A stretch of 64,000 nt of DNA from Micromonospora saelicesensis (GCF_900091575.1 NZ_FMCR01000001.1:124001-188000); one strand, 5' to 3'. Counted from the stretch's first letter, positions 19,520 through 28,198 are shown. Notes: generated by a model from the sequence alone, not told the origin. Numbers and translations are program-made.

Positions 19520-19540
19520 GCGAGGCGAGGGTTGCCTCGC
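19520..19540 (+). other. Small hairpin between the DUF6232 paralogues
   Basis: GCGAGGC and GCCTCGC pair as a 7-bp stem around GAGGGTT. It may attenuate transcription into, or shape the leader of, the second DUF6232 gene. The stem is short, so chance is possible. Confidence 0.3.
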
Positions 19541-19557
19541 GGTGGTTAGGCTTAGTG

Positions 19558-20040
19558 ATGACCCTCTATTACCGGGACGACGCGGTGCAGGTGACCTCCG
19601 AGTCGATCCGGGCGGGCGGTCACGTGATCGCCCTGTCCGACGTGACGTTCGTCTGGCACGACCGGGGGCAGAAAACCCTCGCAGTCCGGGGCCGTGTGCT
19701 GGGGCGCGGTGTCCTGGTCCTGCTGCTCTCGCTGCCGCCGCTGGTCGCCGTGGTCTGCGTGCTGTCGCTGGCCTGGTCGGCTCAGGACCGGGGCAACTGG
19801 CAGCTCGCGCTGATCATCCTCGCTGCCTGCGCGGTGGGGGCGCTGGCGTTGATGCCGTTCCTGGAAATCCCGTTGGGTTGGCTGGACCGCTCCTACGAGC
19901 GCGGCAACCATGTGCACGAGTTGTGGGTGCAGCACCACGGTCGGGAGGACCTGCTGGTGCGCACCCCGGACGCGCTACGGTTCGGGCAGATCTACCGGGC
20001 CGTGCAGCGCGCCGTCGAACAGCAGGGGGACCATCGATGA
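19558..20040 (+). CDS. DUF6232 family membrane protein, second paralogue
   Basis: A 160-residue protein with the plan of its neighbour: MTLYYRDDAVQVTSESIRAG at the N terminus, helices LVLLLSLPPLVAVVCVLSLA and LALIILAACAVGALALMPFL, then LGWLDRSYERGNHVHELWVQ and the shared end PDALRFGQIYRAVQRAVEQ. The two proteins are clearly related by duplication, and have diverged mainly in the helices. The stop codon overlaps the next gene by ATGA, so the three genes probably form one operon. Confidence 0.85.
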   Translation: MTLYYRDDAVQVTSESIRAGGHVIALSDVTFVWHDRGQKTLAVRGRVLGRGVLVLLLSLPPLVAVVCVLSLAWSAQDRGNWQLALIILAACAVGALALMPFLEIPLGWLDRSYERGNHVHELWVQHHGREDLLVRTPDALRFGQIYRAVQRAVEQQGDHR

Positions 20041-20426
20041 CCACCCGCCGCGGCGAGGCCGTCGCGCTGGCCGGCCTGCTCGCGGCGGCCGGCGTCACCC
20101 ACCTGCTGCGACCCGGCGTGTACGACCCGATCGTGCCAGGCGTGCTGCCCGGGCCGGCCCGCTTCTGGACGTACGCCAGCGGGGTGGCCGAGCTGGCGGT
20201 GGCGGCGGCCGTGGCGCATCCGACCACCCGGCGGGCCGGCGGTCGGGCCGCAGCCGCGCTCTTCGTCGCCGTCCTGCCGGCGAACGTGAAGATGGCCGTG
20301 GACTGGCGGCGCCGACGCCCGACGAAGCGGGCCATCGCGTACGGCCGGGTGCCGTTGCAGGTGCCGCTGATCTGGTGGGCGCTGCGGGTGGCCCGCGCCG
20401 ACACCGTCGGTCGACGGCCCCGCTGA
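20037..20426 (+). CDS. DoxX-like small membrane protein
   Basis: The 129-residue protein has four predicted helices: VALAGLLAAAGVTHLLRP, FWTYASGVAELAVAAAVAHP, AAAALFVAVLPANVKMAVDW and VPLQVPLIWWALRVARA. The spacing and the motif G-V-T-H...Y-x-x-I-V-P...G-x-x-E fit the DoxX-like family. Relatives are of unknown function, sometimes linked to thiol redox balance. It is coupled to the DUF6232 gene by an ATGA overlap. Confidence 0.8.
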   Translation: MTTRRGEAVALAGLLAAAGVTHLLRPGVYDPIVPGVLPGPARFWTYASGVAELAVAAAVAHPTTRRAGGRAAAALFVAVLPANVKMAVDWRRRRPTKRAIAYGRVPLQVPLIWWALRVARADTVGRRPR

Positions 20427-20473
20427 CCGGCTCCGTCGGGCGGTTGTGGCACGGCCGACGCACACTTGATCCC

Positions 20474-21202
20474 ATGGCGATTCCCCTCCCCACCCCGGCC
20501 GCCGTGGTCGGCCTGACCCGCTCCGCTCTCGACCAGGCGCTCGGCTCGGCCGCCTCGATGGCCGCCGTGCCCGCCCGCGCGTTCGCGGTGCTGGACGGGG
20601 TGGAGGCGCTGCTGGCCCGGATCAACGGCGTGGTCGACCGGATCGAGACGACCCTGGACCGGACCGACCAGGTGCTCACCGACGCCGAGGCCGCGGTCCG
20701 CGAGGTGGCCGTCATCAGCGCCGCCGCGACCACCGCCATCGACACGGCCACCGAGGTGGCCACCGCCGCCGCCGTGGTGGTCGCCGAGGCCGACCGGGTC
20801 TCCCGGGCGGCGGGCATTGTGGTCGCCGAGGCCGACCGTGTGGCGAACCGCGCCGCCACCACAGTGGGTACCGCGACGGAGGCCGCCGCCACGGCGGCCG
20901 AGCTGCTGGCGGCGTACGAGCCGGCGCTGCGCCGTGCTGCGCCGATGGCCGGCCGGTTCGTCGAGGAGCTGAGTCATGAGGAGATCAGCGCGGCGATCCA
21001 CCTGATCGACGAGCTGCCGAAGCTCAAGGAACACCTGACGGCGGACATCCTGCCGATTCTGGCCACACTGGACCGGGTCGGGCCGGACCTGCACGACCTG
21101 CTCGACGTGACCCGCGACCTCAAGCTCGCCGTGGCCGGCATCCCCGGGCTGGGCATGCTGCGCCGACGCGGCGAGAAGCTCACCGACGAGCCCGTCGGCT
21201 GA
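20474..21202 (+). CDS. Helical hypothetical protein
   Basis: No family is recognised. The 242 residues are almost entirely helix-forming and rich in Ala, Val and Thr. An internal repeat is visible: VVVAEADRVSRAAG is followed by IVVAEADRVANRAA. A longer coiled-coil region from about residue 35 to 150 (ARINGVVDRIETTLDRTDQV onward) suggests an elongated rod. The end, LAVAGIPGLGMLRRRGEKL, may be an amphipathic or membrane-touching segment. There is no signal peptide. The style is phasin-like, but this is only a comparison of composition. It follows the DoxX-like gene by 47 bases. Confidence 0.75.
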   Translation: MAIPLPTPAAVVGLTRSALDQALGSAASMAAVPARAFAVLDGVEALLARINGVVDRIETTLDRTDQVLTDAEAAVREVAVISAAATTAIDTATEVATAAAVVVAEADRVSRAAGIVVAEADRVANRAATTVGTATEAAATAAELLAAYEPALRRAAPMAGRFVEELSHEEISAAIHLIDELPKLKEHLTADILPILATLDRVGPDLHDLLDVTRDLKLAVAGIPGLGMLRRRGEKLTDEPVG

Positions 21203-21226
21203 GCCCTCGCCCGGCTGCGTCCCGGC

Positions 21227-21685
21227 TCAGCAGTCGCAGGTGATCGTCGTGCTGGGTGCGGTGAGGTCGTCGACCGGTCGCCGGGTCAGCCCGGCCTCCG
21301 TCACCACCGGCAGCCCCTCCCGCACCCAGTACTCGAACCCGCCGAGCATCTCCTTCACCGGATGACCGAGACGGGCGAACTCCAGCGCCGCCCGGGTCGC
21401 GCCGTTGCAGCCCGGACCCCAGCAGTAGGTCACCACCGCCGAGCCCGGCGGGATCAGGTCCGCCGCCCGGGTTGCGATCTCGGCGGTGGGCAGGTGCAGC
21501 GCGCCGGGGAGGTGCCCCTGCGCCCAGGCAGCCGCGCCCCGGGAGTCGACGACCACCAGACCCGGGGTACGGGCCGACAGGTCGGCATGCACGTCACTGA
21601 CGTCGGTCTCGACGCTGAGCCGATTGCGGAAGTAGGCGGCGGCGGTGGCCGGATCGGCCGGCGGAACGGCGAAGGTGAAGGTCAT
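21227..21685 (-). CDS. Rhodanese-like domain protein
   Basis: A 152-residue single-domain rhodanese. VVVDSRGAAAWAQGHLPGAL is the first CDC25/rhodanese motif, and the active loop is VVTYCWGPGCNGATRAALEF, with the catalytic cysteine predicted in YCWGPGC. It ends GGFEYWVREGLPV, also typical. A second cysteine sits five residues on in the loop. Such proteins carry persulfide sulfur or bind other ligands. It diverges from a GlxA-type regulator 70 bases away, which may control it. Confidence 0.88.
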   Translation of the reverse strand: MTFTFAVPPADPATAAAYFRNRLSVETDVSDVHADLSARTPGLVVVDSRGAAAWAQGHLPGALHLPTAEIATRAADLIPPGSAVVTYCWGPGCNGATRAALEFARLGHPVKEMLGGFEYWVREGLPVVTEAGLTRRPVDDLTAPSTTITCDC

Positions 21686-21755
21686 GCACCGATCCTCGGC
21701 ACGATGCCACCTCAGGACGAGTGGCGCGAACGACGTCCTGCGCTAACATCCCGCC

Positions 21756-22784
21756 ATGCCGATCCCGGCCACGACAACCGGCCCGCTCCTGCTGCCAGCG
21801 CCCCGACGACCGGCAGCCGCGCACCGGGTCGCCGTGCTCGCGTACCCGGGGATGTCGGTGTTCGAGACCGGCATCGTCACCGAGGTGTTCGGGCTGGCCC
21901 GGCCGGAGTTCGACGTCGACTGGTACGACCTGGTTCTCTGCGCCGAGCAACCGGGGCCGGTACCGGTGGTCGGCGGGGCCAACCTGCACACCCCGTACGG
22001 TCTGGCCGAGCTGGCCACGGCGCGGACGGTGATCGTGCCCGGCGTGCCGGACGTGACCGCTGACCCGTCGCCCGAGCTGATCACCGCACTGCGCCAGGCA
22101 CACCGGCGCGGTGCCCGGATCATGTCGATCTGCTCGGGCGCGTTCGCGCTGGCCGGGGCGGGGTTGCTGGACGGTCGGCGGGCCACTACCCACTGGCGGT
22201 ACGCGGAACTGCTGGCGCGGCGGTACCCGCGGGTCGAGGTGGACGCGGACGTGCTCTACCTCGATGACGGTGACCTGCTCACCAGTGCTGGCAGCGCGGC
22301 CGGGCTGGACCTCTGCGTGCACGTGATCCGGCGCGACCATGGCGCGGCGATCGCCAACGCGGTCGCTCGACGGCTGGTGATCCCGCCGCACCGCGACGGC
22401 GGGCAGGCCCAGTTCGTTGAGGCGCCGGTACCCGCCGACCCGGACGACGACCGGATCGCGGGCAGCATCGACTGGGCGCTCGCCCATCTCGCCGAGCCGC
22501 TGAGCGTGGCCCAGCTCGCCGGGCGGGCGCACATGTCGTCCCGCACCTACCTGCGGCACTTCGCCCGGGCCACCGGGACCAGCCCGATCCGTTGGCTGAT
22601 CGACCAGCGGATCCGCGCCAGCCTGGCCCTGCTGGAGGAGACCGACGCCTCGGTCGAGCAGGTCGCGCGCGCGGTGGGCTTCGACACGCCGGTGACCTAT
22701 CGGCACCACTTCGGCCGGGTCATGCTGACCTCACCCTCGGCGTACCGCCGGGCCTTCCGCACCGGTGCGGGCCAGCGGGCGTAA
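21756..22784 (+). CDS. GlxA-type transcriptional regulator (DJ-1/PfpI + AraC domains)
   Basis: The 342-residue protein has an N-terminal DJ-1/PfpI-like domain (about 25-190, with the cysteine elbow IMSICSGAFALAGAGLLDG) and a C-terminal AraC pair of helix-turn-helix motifs (about 235-330, LSVAQLAGRAHMSSRTYLRH and VEQVARAVGFDTPVTYRHHF). GlxA-like proteins sense small ligands through the first domain and bind DNA by the second. It diverges from the rhodanese gene, a plausible target. The ligand is unknown. Confidence 0.9.
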   Translation: MPIPATTTGPLLLPAPRRPAAAHRVAVLAYPGMSVFETGIVTEVFGLARPEFDVDWYDLVLCAEQPGPVPVVGGANLHTPYGLAELATARTVIVPGVPDVTADPSPELITALRQAHRRGARIMSICSGAFALAGAGLLDGRRATTHWRYAELLARRYPRVEVDADVLYLDDGDLLTSAGSAAGLDLCVHVIRRDHGAAIANAVARRLVIPPHRDGGQAQFVEAPVPADPDDDRIAGSIDWALAHLAEPLSVAQLAGRAHMSSRTYLRHFARATGTSPIRWLIDQRIRASLALLEETDASVEQVARAVGFDTPVTYRHHFGRVMLTSPSAYRRAFRTGAGQRA

Positions 22785-22791
22785 CCCGCCG

Positions 22792-22835
22792 ACGCGCTCA
22801 GGCCGGTACAGCGCGGAACGCGCTCAGGCCGGTAC
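22792..22835. repeat. Two copies of an 18-bp direct repeat at the rbsK 3' end
   Basis: ACGCGCTCAGGCCGGTAC occurs at 22792-22809 and again at 22818-22835, 26 bases apart. The second copy contains the last codons and stop of the sugar kinase gene, so the first is a duplicated gene tail. Confidence 0.8.
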
Positions 22836-23720
22836 GTACAGCTCGTCGATCTCGGCGCGTTGCGGTAGCGCCACCGAGGCGCCGAGCTTACGGACGCAGG
22901 CAGCACCGGCCGCCGACGCCCAGCGCACCGCGTCGACCAGGTCGCGCCCCTCGCCCCACCCGACGGCCAGCGCGGCGGTGAACGCGTCACCGGCGGCGGT
23001 GGAGTCGACCACGTCGACCCGTACCGCCGGCACGTGCACCTCGGTGCCGTCCCGGTCGACGTACCAGGCGCCCTCACCGCCGAGGGTGAGCACGGCCCGG
23101 GGGGCCAGGTCGAGCAGCGCGCGCGGCTCCTCCCGACCCCGGCCGGCGAGCGCCTGCGCCTCGCCCTCGTTGACGACCAGCAGGTCCACGGCGGCGAGCA
23201 GCTCGGGTGGGAGGTCCCGCGCGGGGGCGGCGTTCAGGATGACCCGCGTGCCGGCCTCGCGGGCGGCCACCGCGGCGGCCGTCACGGTCTGCACCGGGAT
23301 CTCCAGTTGGGCGACGAGGACGTCCGCCGCGCGCACCGTGGCCAGCTCCTCCTCGGTGAGGCCGACCAGGGCGTCGTTCGCGCCGGGGGTGACCACGATG
23401 GCGTTCTCCCCCTGGGCGTTGACCATCACCAGCGCCACTCCGGAGGCGCCGTAGACCACGCGAAGCTGACTGGTGTCCACGCCGGCCGCGGTGATGCGGG
23501 CCTTGAGGGTGACGCCGAAGGCGTCCGAGCCGATCGCGCCGAGAAAGGCGCAGGAGGCGCCGGCCCGGACTGCGGCCACGGCCTGGTTGGCGCCCTTGCC
23601 GCCGGGCACCATCACGAAGTCGGTGCCGAGCATGGTCTCGCCCTGTCGAGGCAGCGCGGGTGCCATCGCGACCAGGTCCATGTTGGCGCTGCCCACCACG
23701 GCAACCCGGGTCTGCGGCAC
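22824..23720 (-). CDS. rbsK: Ribokinase (PfkB family)
   Basis: Phosphorylates D-ribose at O5 with ATP. The 298-residue sequence has the PfkB start VGSANMDLVAMAPALPRQGE, the first signature GGKGANQAVAAVRAG, and the second signature VDVVDSTAAGDAFTAALAVG with the catalytic aspartate in GDAF. NEGEAQAL marks the hinge before the ATP site. The length and motifs suit ribokinase over other PfkB kinases, but no ribose transporter or rbsD is seen in the window, so the substrate rests on homology. It starts at a GTG. Confidence 0.88.
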   Translation of the reverse strand: MPQTRVAVVGSANMDLVAMAPALPRQGETMLGTDFVMVPGGKGANQAVAAVRAGASCAFLGAIGSDAFGVTLKARITAAGVDTSQLRVVYGASGVALVMVNAQGENAIVVTPGANDALVGLTEEELATVRAADVLVAQLEIPVQTVTAAAVAAREAGTRVILNAAPARDLPPELLAAVDLLVVNEGEAQALAGRGREEPRALLDLAPRAVLTLGGEGAWYVDRDGTEVHVPAVRVDVVDSTAAGDAFTAALAVGWGEGRDLVDAVRWASAAGAACVRKLGASVALPQRAEIDELYVPA

Positions 23721-23743
23721 GGTCGTCTCCGCCTGTCCGGCGC

Positions 23744-24589
23744 TCAGGCGGCGCGAGCCGTGAAGCGGTCGCCCGACCGCTCGACAACAAGTGGCAGCCC
23801 GAAGGTCTTGGAGAGGTTGTCACCTGTCAGCGTCTCGGCGAGCAGGCCCTGGGCGACCACCCCACCCTCGCGCAGCAGCATCGCGTGGGTGAACCCGGGC
23901 GGGATCTCCTCGACGTGGTGGGTGACCAGCACCATCGCCGGGGCGTCGGGGTCGTACGCCAGCTCGGCCAGTCGGGCGACCAGGTCTTCCCGACCACCCA
24001 GGTCGAGCCCGGCGGCGGGCTCGTCGAGCAGCAGCAGCTCCGGGTCGGTCATCAGGGCACGGGCGATCTGCACCCGCTTGCGCTCACCCTCGGAGAGGGT
24101 GCCGTAGCGGCGTTCGGCGAGGCCACCGACGCCGAGTTGACTCAGCAGTGCCCGGGCCCGCGCCTCGTCGCCGCGGTCGTAGTTCTCCCGCCAACGGCCG
24201 ACCACCGACCAGGCGGCGGTCACCACCACGTCGCTGACCCGTTCGTCGGCGGGCAGCCGCTCGGCGATCGCCGCGGTGGTGAGCCCGATCCGGGTACGCA
24301 GCTCGTTGACGTCGGTGCGGCCGATCCGCTCGCCGAGCACGTGCGCGACACCAGTGGTGGGGTGCAGTCGACCGGCGGCGAGGTTGAGCAGTGTGGTTTT
24401 GCCGGCACCGTTGGAGCCGAGCACGACCCACCGCTCGTCCAGTTCGACGCGCCAGGTCAGGTCCTGGAGGAGGGCGGTGCCAGAGCGGCGTACGCCGACG
24501 CCGTCGAGGCTGACCACCAGATCCGGGTCCACGAAAGCGGCGGCAGGCGCGGCGCCGGCAGCGCCAGGGATCAGGTCACCAGTCACCAC
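23744..24589 (-). CDS. ABC transporter ATP-binding protein
   Basis: A stand-alone ATPase of about 280 residues. It has Walker A LGSNGAGKTTLL, the signature LSEGERKRVQIARAL, Walker B LLLLDEPAAGLD, and the H-loop VLVTHHVEEIP. The closest style is the ModF/iron-type ATPase group common in actinobacteria, usually without an adjacent permease, as here. The GTG codons at 24589 and 24586 open a plausible N terminus (VTGDLIPG); upstream in-frame codons give a Trp/Arg-rich extension unlike the family. The gene follows rbsK's upstream end by 23 bases. Confidence 0.85.
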   Translation of the reverse strand: MVTGDLIPGAAGAAPAAAFVDPDLVVSLDGVGVRRSGTALLQDLTWRVELDERWVVLGSNGAGKTTLLNLAAGRLHPTTGVAHVLGERIGRTDVNELRTRIGLTTAAIAERLPADERVSDVVVTAAWSVVGRWRENYDRGDEARARALLSQLGVGGLAERRYGTLSEGERKRVQIARALMTDPELLLLDEPAAGLDLGGREDLVARLAELAYDPDAPAMVLVTHHVEEIPPGFTHAMLLREGGVVAQGLLAETLTGDNLSKTFGLPLVVERSGDRFTARAA

Positions 24590-24609
24590 ACCATCCAACC
24601 ACGCAGCGC

Positions 24610-24635
24610 GGGGTGCCCCCCACGGGCGGCACCCC
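24610..24635. other. Hairpin between divergent ABC genes
   Basis: GGGGTGCC and GGCACCCC form an 8-bp stem around a 10-base loop in the 127-base divergent region. It may be an operator or a leader hairpin; there is no U-run. Confidence 0.35.
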
Positions 24636-24716
24636 GGCCATAGGGTGAAGCGCCGTGTCATTGATCACCAAGCCCGAAGGACGGCCCATGCCCCGCCGAC
24701 GTACGGAGCCGCGCGG

Positions 24717-25715
24717 ATGAGCGCGGTCATCGAGATCGAGGGTCTGCGCAAGACCTTCCGCAGCCTGCGCAGCGGCCGACGGGTGGCGGTGGACGGGTTC
24801 GACCTGCTGGTCGAGGCGGGCCAGGTCCACGGCTTCCTGGGCCCCAACGGCTCGGGCAAGACCACCACCCTGCGTGCGCTGCTCGGGCTGGTACGCGCCG
24901 ACAGCGGCCGGATGACAGTGCTCGGCGAACCGTCGCCGGAGCTGCTGCCCCGGGTGGCGGGCCAGGTGGGCGCCATCGTGGAGAGCCCGCAGTTCTTCGG
25001 CAACTTCACCGGCTACCGGACGCTGCGGTTGTTGGCCCGCGCCGGCGGTGTGCCGGTCTCGCGGGTGGACGAGGTGCTGGAGCTGGTGGGCCTGCACGAC
25101 CGGGGCGATGAGCGGGTGAAGGGCTACTCGCTGGGCATGAAGCAGCGTCTGGCGGTGGCGTCCGCGCTGTTGAAGGACCCGCGGTTGCTCATCCTGGACG
25201 AGCCGGCGAACGGGCTGGACCCGGCGGGCATCCGGGAGATGCGGGACCTGATGCGGTCGCTTGCGGCCAACGGGGTGACAGTGCTGGTGTCCAGTCACAT
25301 CCTGGGCGAGATCCAGCTGATCTGCGACCACGTCACGATCATCTCTCGGGGGCGACGGGTCGCGACCGGTCGGGTGGACGAGGTGCTGGCGGGCCACGAC
25401 CGGCACGAGTTCCTCGTCCGGGTGGCCGAGCCGGAGCGGGCCGTCGACTTGCTGCACGCGGCCGAGCTGACGGCGGTCGTGGACGGCGGAGCGTTGGTGG
25501 TGAGCGGGGTGAGCGACCCGACGGTGGTCAGCCGGGTGCTCGGTGAGCAGGGTCTGTGGGTGGGCGAGCTGACGCCGCTGCGGCCGGATCTGGAGAGTGT
25601 CTTCCTGGAGCTGACCGGCGCGTACGAGCATTCGTCGGTGCCCCGCCAGGTCGGCGACTCGTCGCTGCCGCAGGGCGAAGCTGTGATCGACCTCGATCGG
25701 GGAGTGGACGCGTGA
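24717..25715 (+). CDS. ABC-2 type exporter ATP-binding protein
   Basis: A 332-residue ATPase of the DrrA/CcmA group: Walker A FLGPNGSGKTTTLRALLGL, a Q-loop region VESPQFFGNFTGY, signature YSLGMKQRLAVASALL, Walker B LLILDEPANGLDPAG, and H-loop LVSSHILGE. A C-terminal extension of about 110 residues follows the ATPase core, as in DrrA-like proteins. It overlaps the permease gene by GTGA, so the two make one transporter. The exported compound is unknown; DrrAB systems often confer drug resistance. Confidence 0.92.
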   Translation: MSAVIEIEGLRKTFRSLRSGRRVAVDGFDLLVEAGQVHGFLGPNGSGKTTTLRALLGLVRADSGRMTVLGEPSPELLPRVAGQVGAIVESPQFFGNFTGYRTLRLLARAGGVPVSRVDEVLELVGLHDRGDERVKGYSLGMKQRLAVASALLKDPRLLILDEPANGLDPAGIREMRDLMRSLAANGVTVLVSSHILGEIQLICDHVTIISRGRRVATGRVDEVLAGHDRHEFLVRVAEPERAVDLLHAAELTAVVDGGALVVSGVSDPTVVSRVLGEQGLWVGELTPLRPDLESVFLELTGAYEHSSVPRQVGDSSLPQGEAVIDLDRGVDA

Positions 25716-26725
25716 ACCTGGTGCGTGCCGAGTTGGAGCGACTGTCCGCGCGTCGCTTCGTGCAGCTCATGGTGGTCCTGTTGGTGTTGGCGTTCGCGGT
25801 CACGGCGGCAACCACCCTTGCTGGCTCCCACAAGCCGAGCGTCAGTGAGCTGAACTCGGCGCGGCAGCAGGCCACCGAGGCGCGGCAGAGCATGGAGGCC
25901 ACGTTCCGGGAGTGCCTGGCCCGCCAGGGCGGCGCGCTTCCGACGGAGGACGGCGGAATGTACCTCCCCGCCGACTGCTCCGAGATCGACCCGGTCCTGC
26001 AGGATCGGCTGCCGATCGCCGCCGACTTCCTACCGGGTGTGTTCACCTTCGCCGAGCAGGCACAACCACTGCTGTACTTCCTCATCGCGTTCCTGGTGCT
26101 GTTCGGGTTCCTGGTCGGCGCCTCCTACATCGGCGCGGACCTGACCTCGGGCGGCGTGGTGAACCTGCTGCTCTGGCGACCGCGCCGGGTGACGGTGCTC
26201 GCGGCCAAGTTGGGCACCCTGCTCGGGACGGTGCTGGTGCTGGCCCTGCTGGCGTCGGTGGCCTACCTCGCCACGTTCTGGGTGATCGGGCAGGCCGCCG
26301 GGTTGCCGGGCCGGCTGGACGGTGACTTCTGGCGGTCGCTCGGCGCGGTGCACGGCCGTGGCCTGGTGCTGGTGCTGCTGGCCTCCGCGCTGGGCTTCGC
26401 GATCGCCACGCTGGGTCGGCACACGTCGGCGGCGCTCGGCGCGTTCGCCGCGTACGCGGTGGTCTGGGAGTTGGGCGCCCGGCTGGTCCTGGAGATCGTG
26501 GACGCGCGGAAGTCGGACCTGTTCATGCTCTCCAGCCACATCGGGGCGTGGCTCAACGGCGGTGCGCGCTTCTACGACGAACGGCTCTGCGCGGGCGGCC
26601 CCGGCCTCAACTGCGATTCGTTCTACACGATCACCTGGGGGTCGTCGCTGCTGGTGCTGCTCGTGCTCGCTGGCGGGCTGACCGCTGCGGCATTTGCCGT
26701 GTTCCGTCGCCGCGACCTGATCTGA
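25712..26725 (+). CDS. ABC-2 type permease
   Basis: The membrane partner of the preceding ATPase, 337 residues from a GTG. Predicted helices include FVQLMVVLLVLAFAVTAATT near the N terminus, then, after a 100-residue external loop with two cysteines (RECLARQ and PADCSEID), LLYFLIAFLVLFGFLVGASY, TLLGTVLVLALLASVAYLAT, LVLVLLASALGFAIATLG and a last SLLVLLVLAGGLTAAAFAVF. The large first loop is usual in this family. A strong terminator follows nine bases after the stop. Confidence 0.9.
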   Translation: MNLVRAELERLSARRFVQLMVVLLVLAFAVTAATTLAGSHKPSVSELNSARQQATEARQSMEATFRECLARQGGALPTEDGGMYLPADCSEIDPVLQDRLPIAADFLPGVFTFAEQAQPLLYFLIAFLVLFGFLVGASYIGADLTSGGVVNLLLWRPRRVTVLAAKLGTLLGTVLVLALLASVAYLATFWVIGQAAGLPGRLDGDFWRSLGAVHGRGLVLVLLASALGFAIATLGRHTSAALGAFAAYAVVWELGARLVLEIVDARKSDLFMLSSHIGAWLNGGARFYDERLCAGGPGLNCDSFYTITWGSSLLVLLVLAGGLTAAAFAVFRRRDLI

Positions 26726-26733
26726 GGCTTTCA

Positions 26734-26765
26734 CCGGGCCGCCCATCCTCTGCTGGGCGGCCCGG
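26734..26765 (+). terminator. Terminator of the ABC exporter operon
   Basis: CCGGGCCGCCCA and TGGGCGGCCCGG form a perfect 12-bp stem with an 8-base loop, nine bases after the permease stop. Confidence 0.85.
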
Positions 26766-26852
26766 TGGGCCGAGCCCGACCAGCAGGCGGCAAGAGCTTG
26801 CACCCTGCGGACGCGCGGTGAAATATTCCTTCACATGACCGCCGCAGCGGGC

Positions 26853-28028
26853 TCAGCCGACGGTGGAGCCGAACACCTCGTCGCGTACGGCGTCCAGCGC
26901 GGTGCGCAGCGCGCCCTGCAGGATCGGCTCCTCGGTCAGCCCGGTCGGCACCACTCGCGGCTGGACCAGCGTGATCGCCGCGACCTCCTGCTGCACCCGG
27001 TCGGCGAGCGCCGCGCCTCCGGCCTGGCCGACCTCGCCGGCGAGCACGACCAGCGGTGGGTCCAGCACCACGCAGGTGCTGGCCACGCCGAGCGCGAGCC
27101 GACGGGCCAGTTCGTCGAGCATCGGGCCGCCGTCGGCGCCGGCCGCGACGGCCGCGCGGACCGCCTCGGCGGCGTCGGCGTCCGGGTAGCCGTGCTCGCG
27201 GGCCACCGCGCGCACCGAGTCCGCACCGATCAGCTGCTGGAAGGCCGGCTTGGCGCGACGGGAGACGTCGCGCGGGATGGGCGCGCCGGGCACCGGCAGG
27301 TAGCCGATCTCGCCGGCGGCACCGCTGCTGCCGTGGTGCAACCTCCCGCCCAGCATGATCGCCAGGCCGACGCCGGCGCCCACCCAGACCAGCACGAAGT
27401 CCGACAGCCCCTGCGCTGCGCCGGACTGCGCCTCGGCCACCGCGGCCAGGTTGACGTCGTTCTCGAAGACCACCGGCGTGTGCAGGTCGTCCCGCAACGC
27501 GGCGAGCAGACCGCTGTGCCAGCGCGGCAGGTTGAAGGCGAAGGTGATGTCGCCGGTGCCGGGGTCGACCAGGCCCGGTGTGCCGAGCACGATCCGTCGT
27601 ACGCTGCTCAGCTGCGCCTGGGCGCTGCTCGCCGCCTGCACGACGGCGTTGTGCACCACGCCCACCGGGTCGTCGGTGTCCCGGGTCGACTGCTCCACCC
27701 GGCCGATGACCGCACCGGTGATGTCGGCGCAGGCAGCCACCACCCGGTCCGGCCCGACGTCCACGCCGACCACGTGCGCGCTGCCCGGGCGGACGGCGTA
27801 GAGCTGGGCGTTCGGCCCTCGCCCGCCGGCCTGCTCGCCGACCCGCGCGACGAGGCCGCGCTCCTCCAGCCGCTCGACCAGTTGCGAGGCGGTGACCTTC
27901 GACAGGCCGGTCAGCTCGCCGAGTCGAGCTCGGGTCAGCGGGCCGCGTTCGAGGAGCAGCTCCAGCGCGGCACGGTCGTTGAGCGCCCGCAACAGACGGG
28001 GGGTGCCGGGCAGCCGGGTCGCACTCAT
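26853..28028 (-). CDS. ROK-family transcriptional repressor
   Basis: A 391-residue regulator with an N-terminal winged helix-turn-helix (LTRARLGELTGLSKVTASQL, about residues 31-50) and a ROK sugar-kinase-like domain (GVDVGPDRVVAACADITGAV and VWVGAGVGLAIMLGGRLHHG). The C-x-C-G-x-x-G-C zinc motif of active ROK kinases is missing; the region reads VPGAPIPRDVSRRAK, so it is probably a regulator only. The ATG at 28028 has AGAGGA upstream. A palindromic operator lies 17 bases before the start, and the divergent gene is NagZ-like, which points to control of amino-sugar recycling. Confidence 0.92.
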   Translation of the reverse strand: MSATRLPGTPRLLRALNDRAALELLLERGPLTRARLGELTGLSKVTASQLVERLEERGLVARVGEQAGGRGPNAQLYAVRPGSAHVVGVDVGPDRVVAACADITGAVIGRVEQSTRDTDDPVGVVHNAVVQAASSAQAQLSSVRRIVLGTPGLVDPGTGDITFAFNLPRWHSGLLAALRDDLHTPVVFENDVNLAAVAEAQSGAAQGLSDFVLVWVGAGVGLAIMLGGRLHHGSSGAAGEIGYLPVPGAPIPRDVSRRAKPAFQQLIGADSVRAVAREHGYPDADAAEAVRAAVAAGADGGPMLDELARRLALGVASTCVVLDPPLVVLAGEVGQAGGAALADRVQQEVAAITLVQPRVVPTGLTEEPILQGALRTALDAVRDEVFGSTVG

Positions 28029-28044
28029 GACACGTCCTCTAGTT

Positions 28045-28061
28045 TTAGTAAACTTTGCTAA
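28045..28061. promoter_or_regulatory. ROK-type operator between the ROK gene and nagZ
   Basis: TTAGTAAACTTTGCTAA is a 17-bp palindrome with one mismatch, AT-rich within very GC-rich DNA. The form TTAGNAAA-N-TTTNCTAA matches operators known for ROK repressors. It is 17 bases before the repressor's start codon, suggesting autoregulation. Confidence 0.7.
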
Positions 28062-28198
28062 CTGTAAACCGACCTGCGAACGGGTAGCCGTAGCGTAACG
28101 GCCACTCGACGGTGGGACGCTCCGCCGAGTCGGCAGGGCCAGGACCACCACCGGTACGACGTCTCGTACTCGCGGGGGCACCGAAGGGGGAAGATCAC

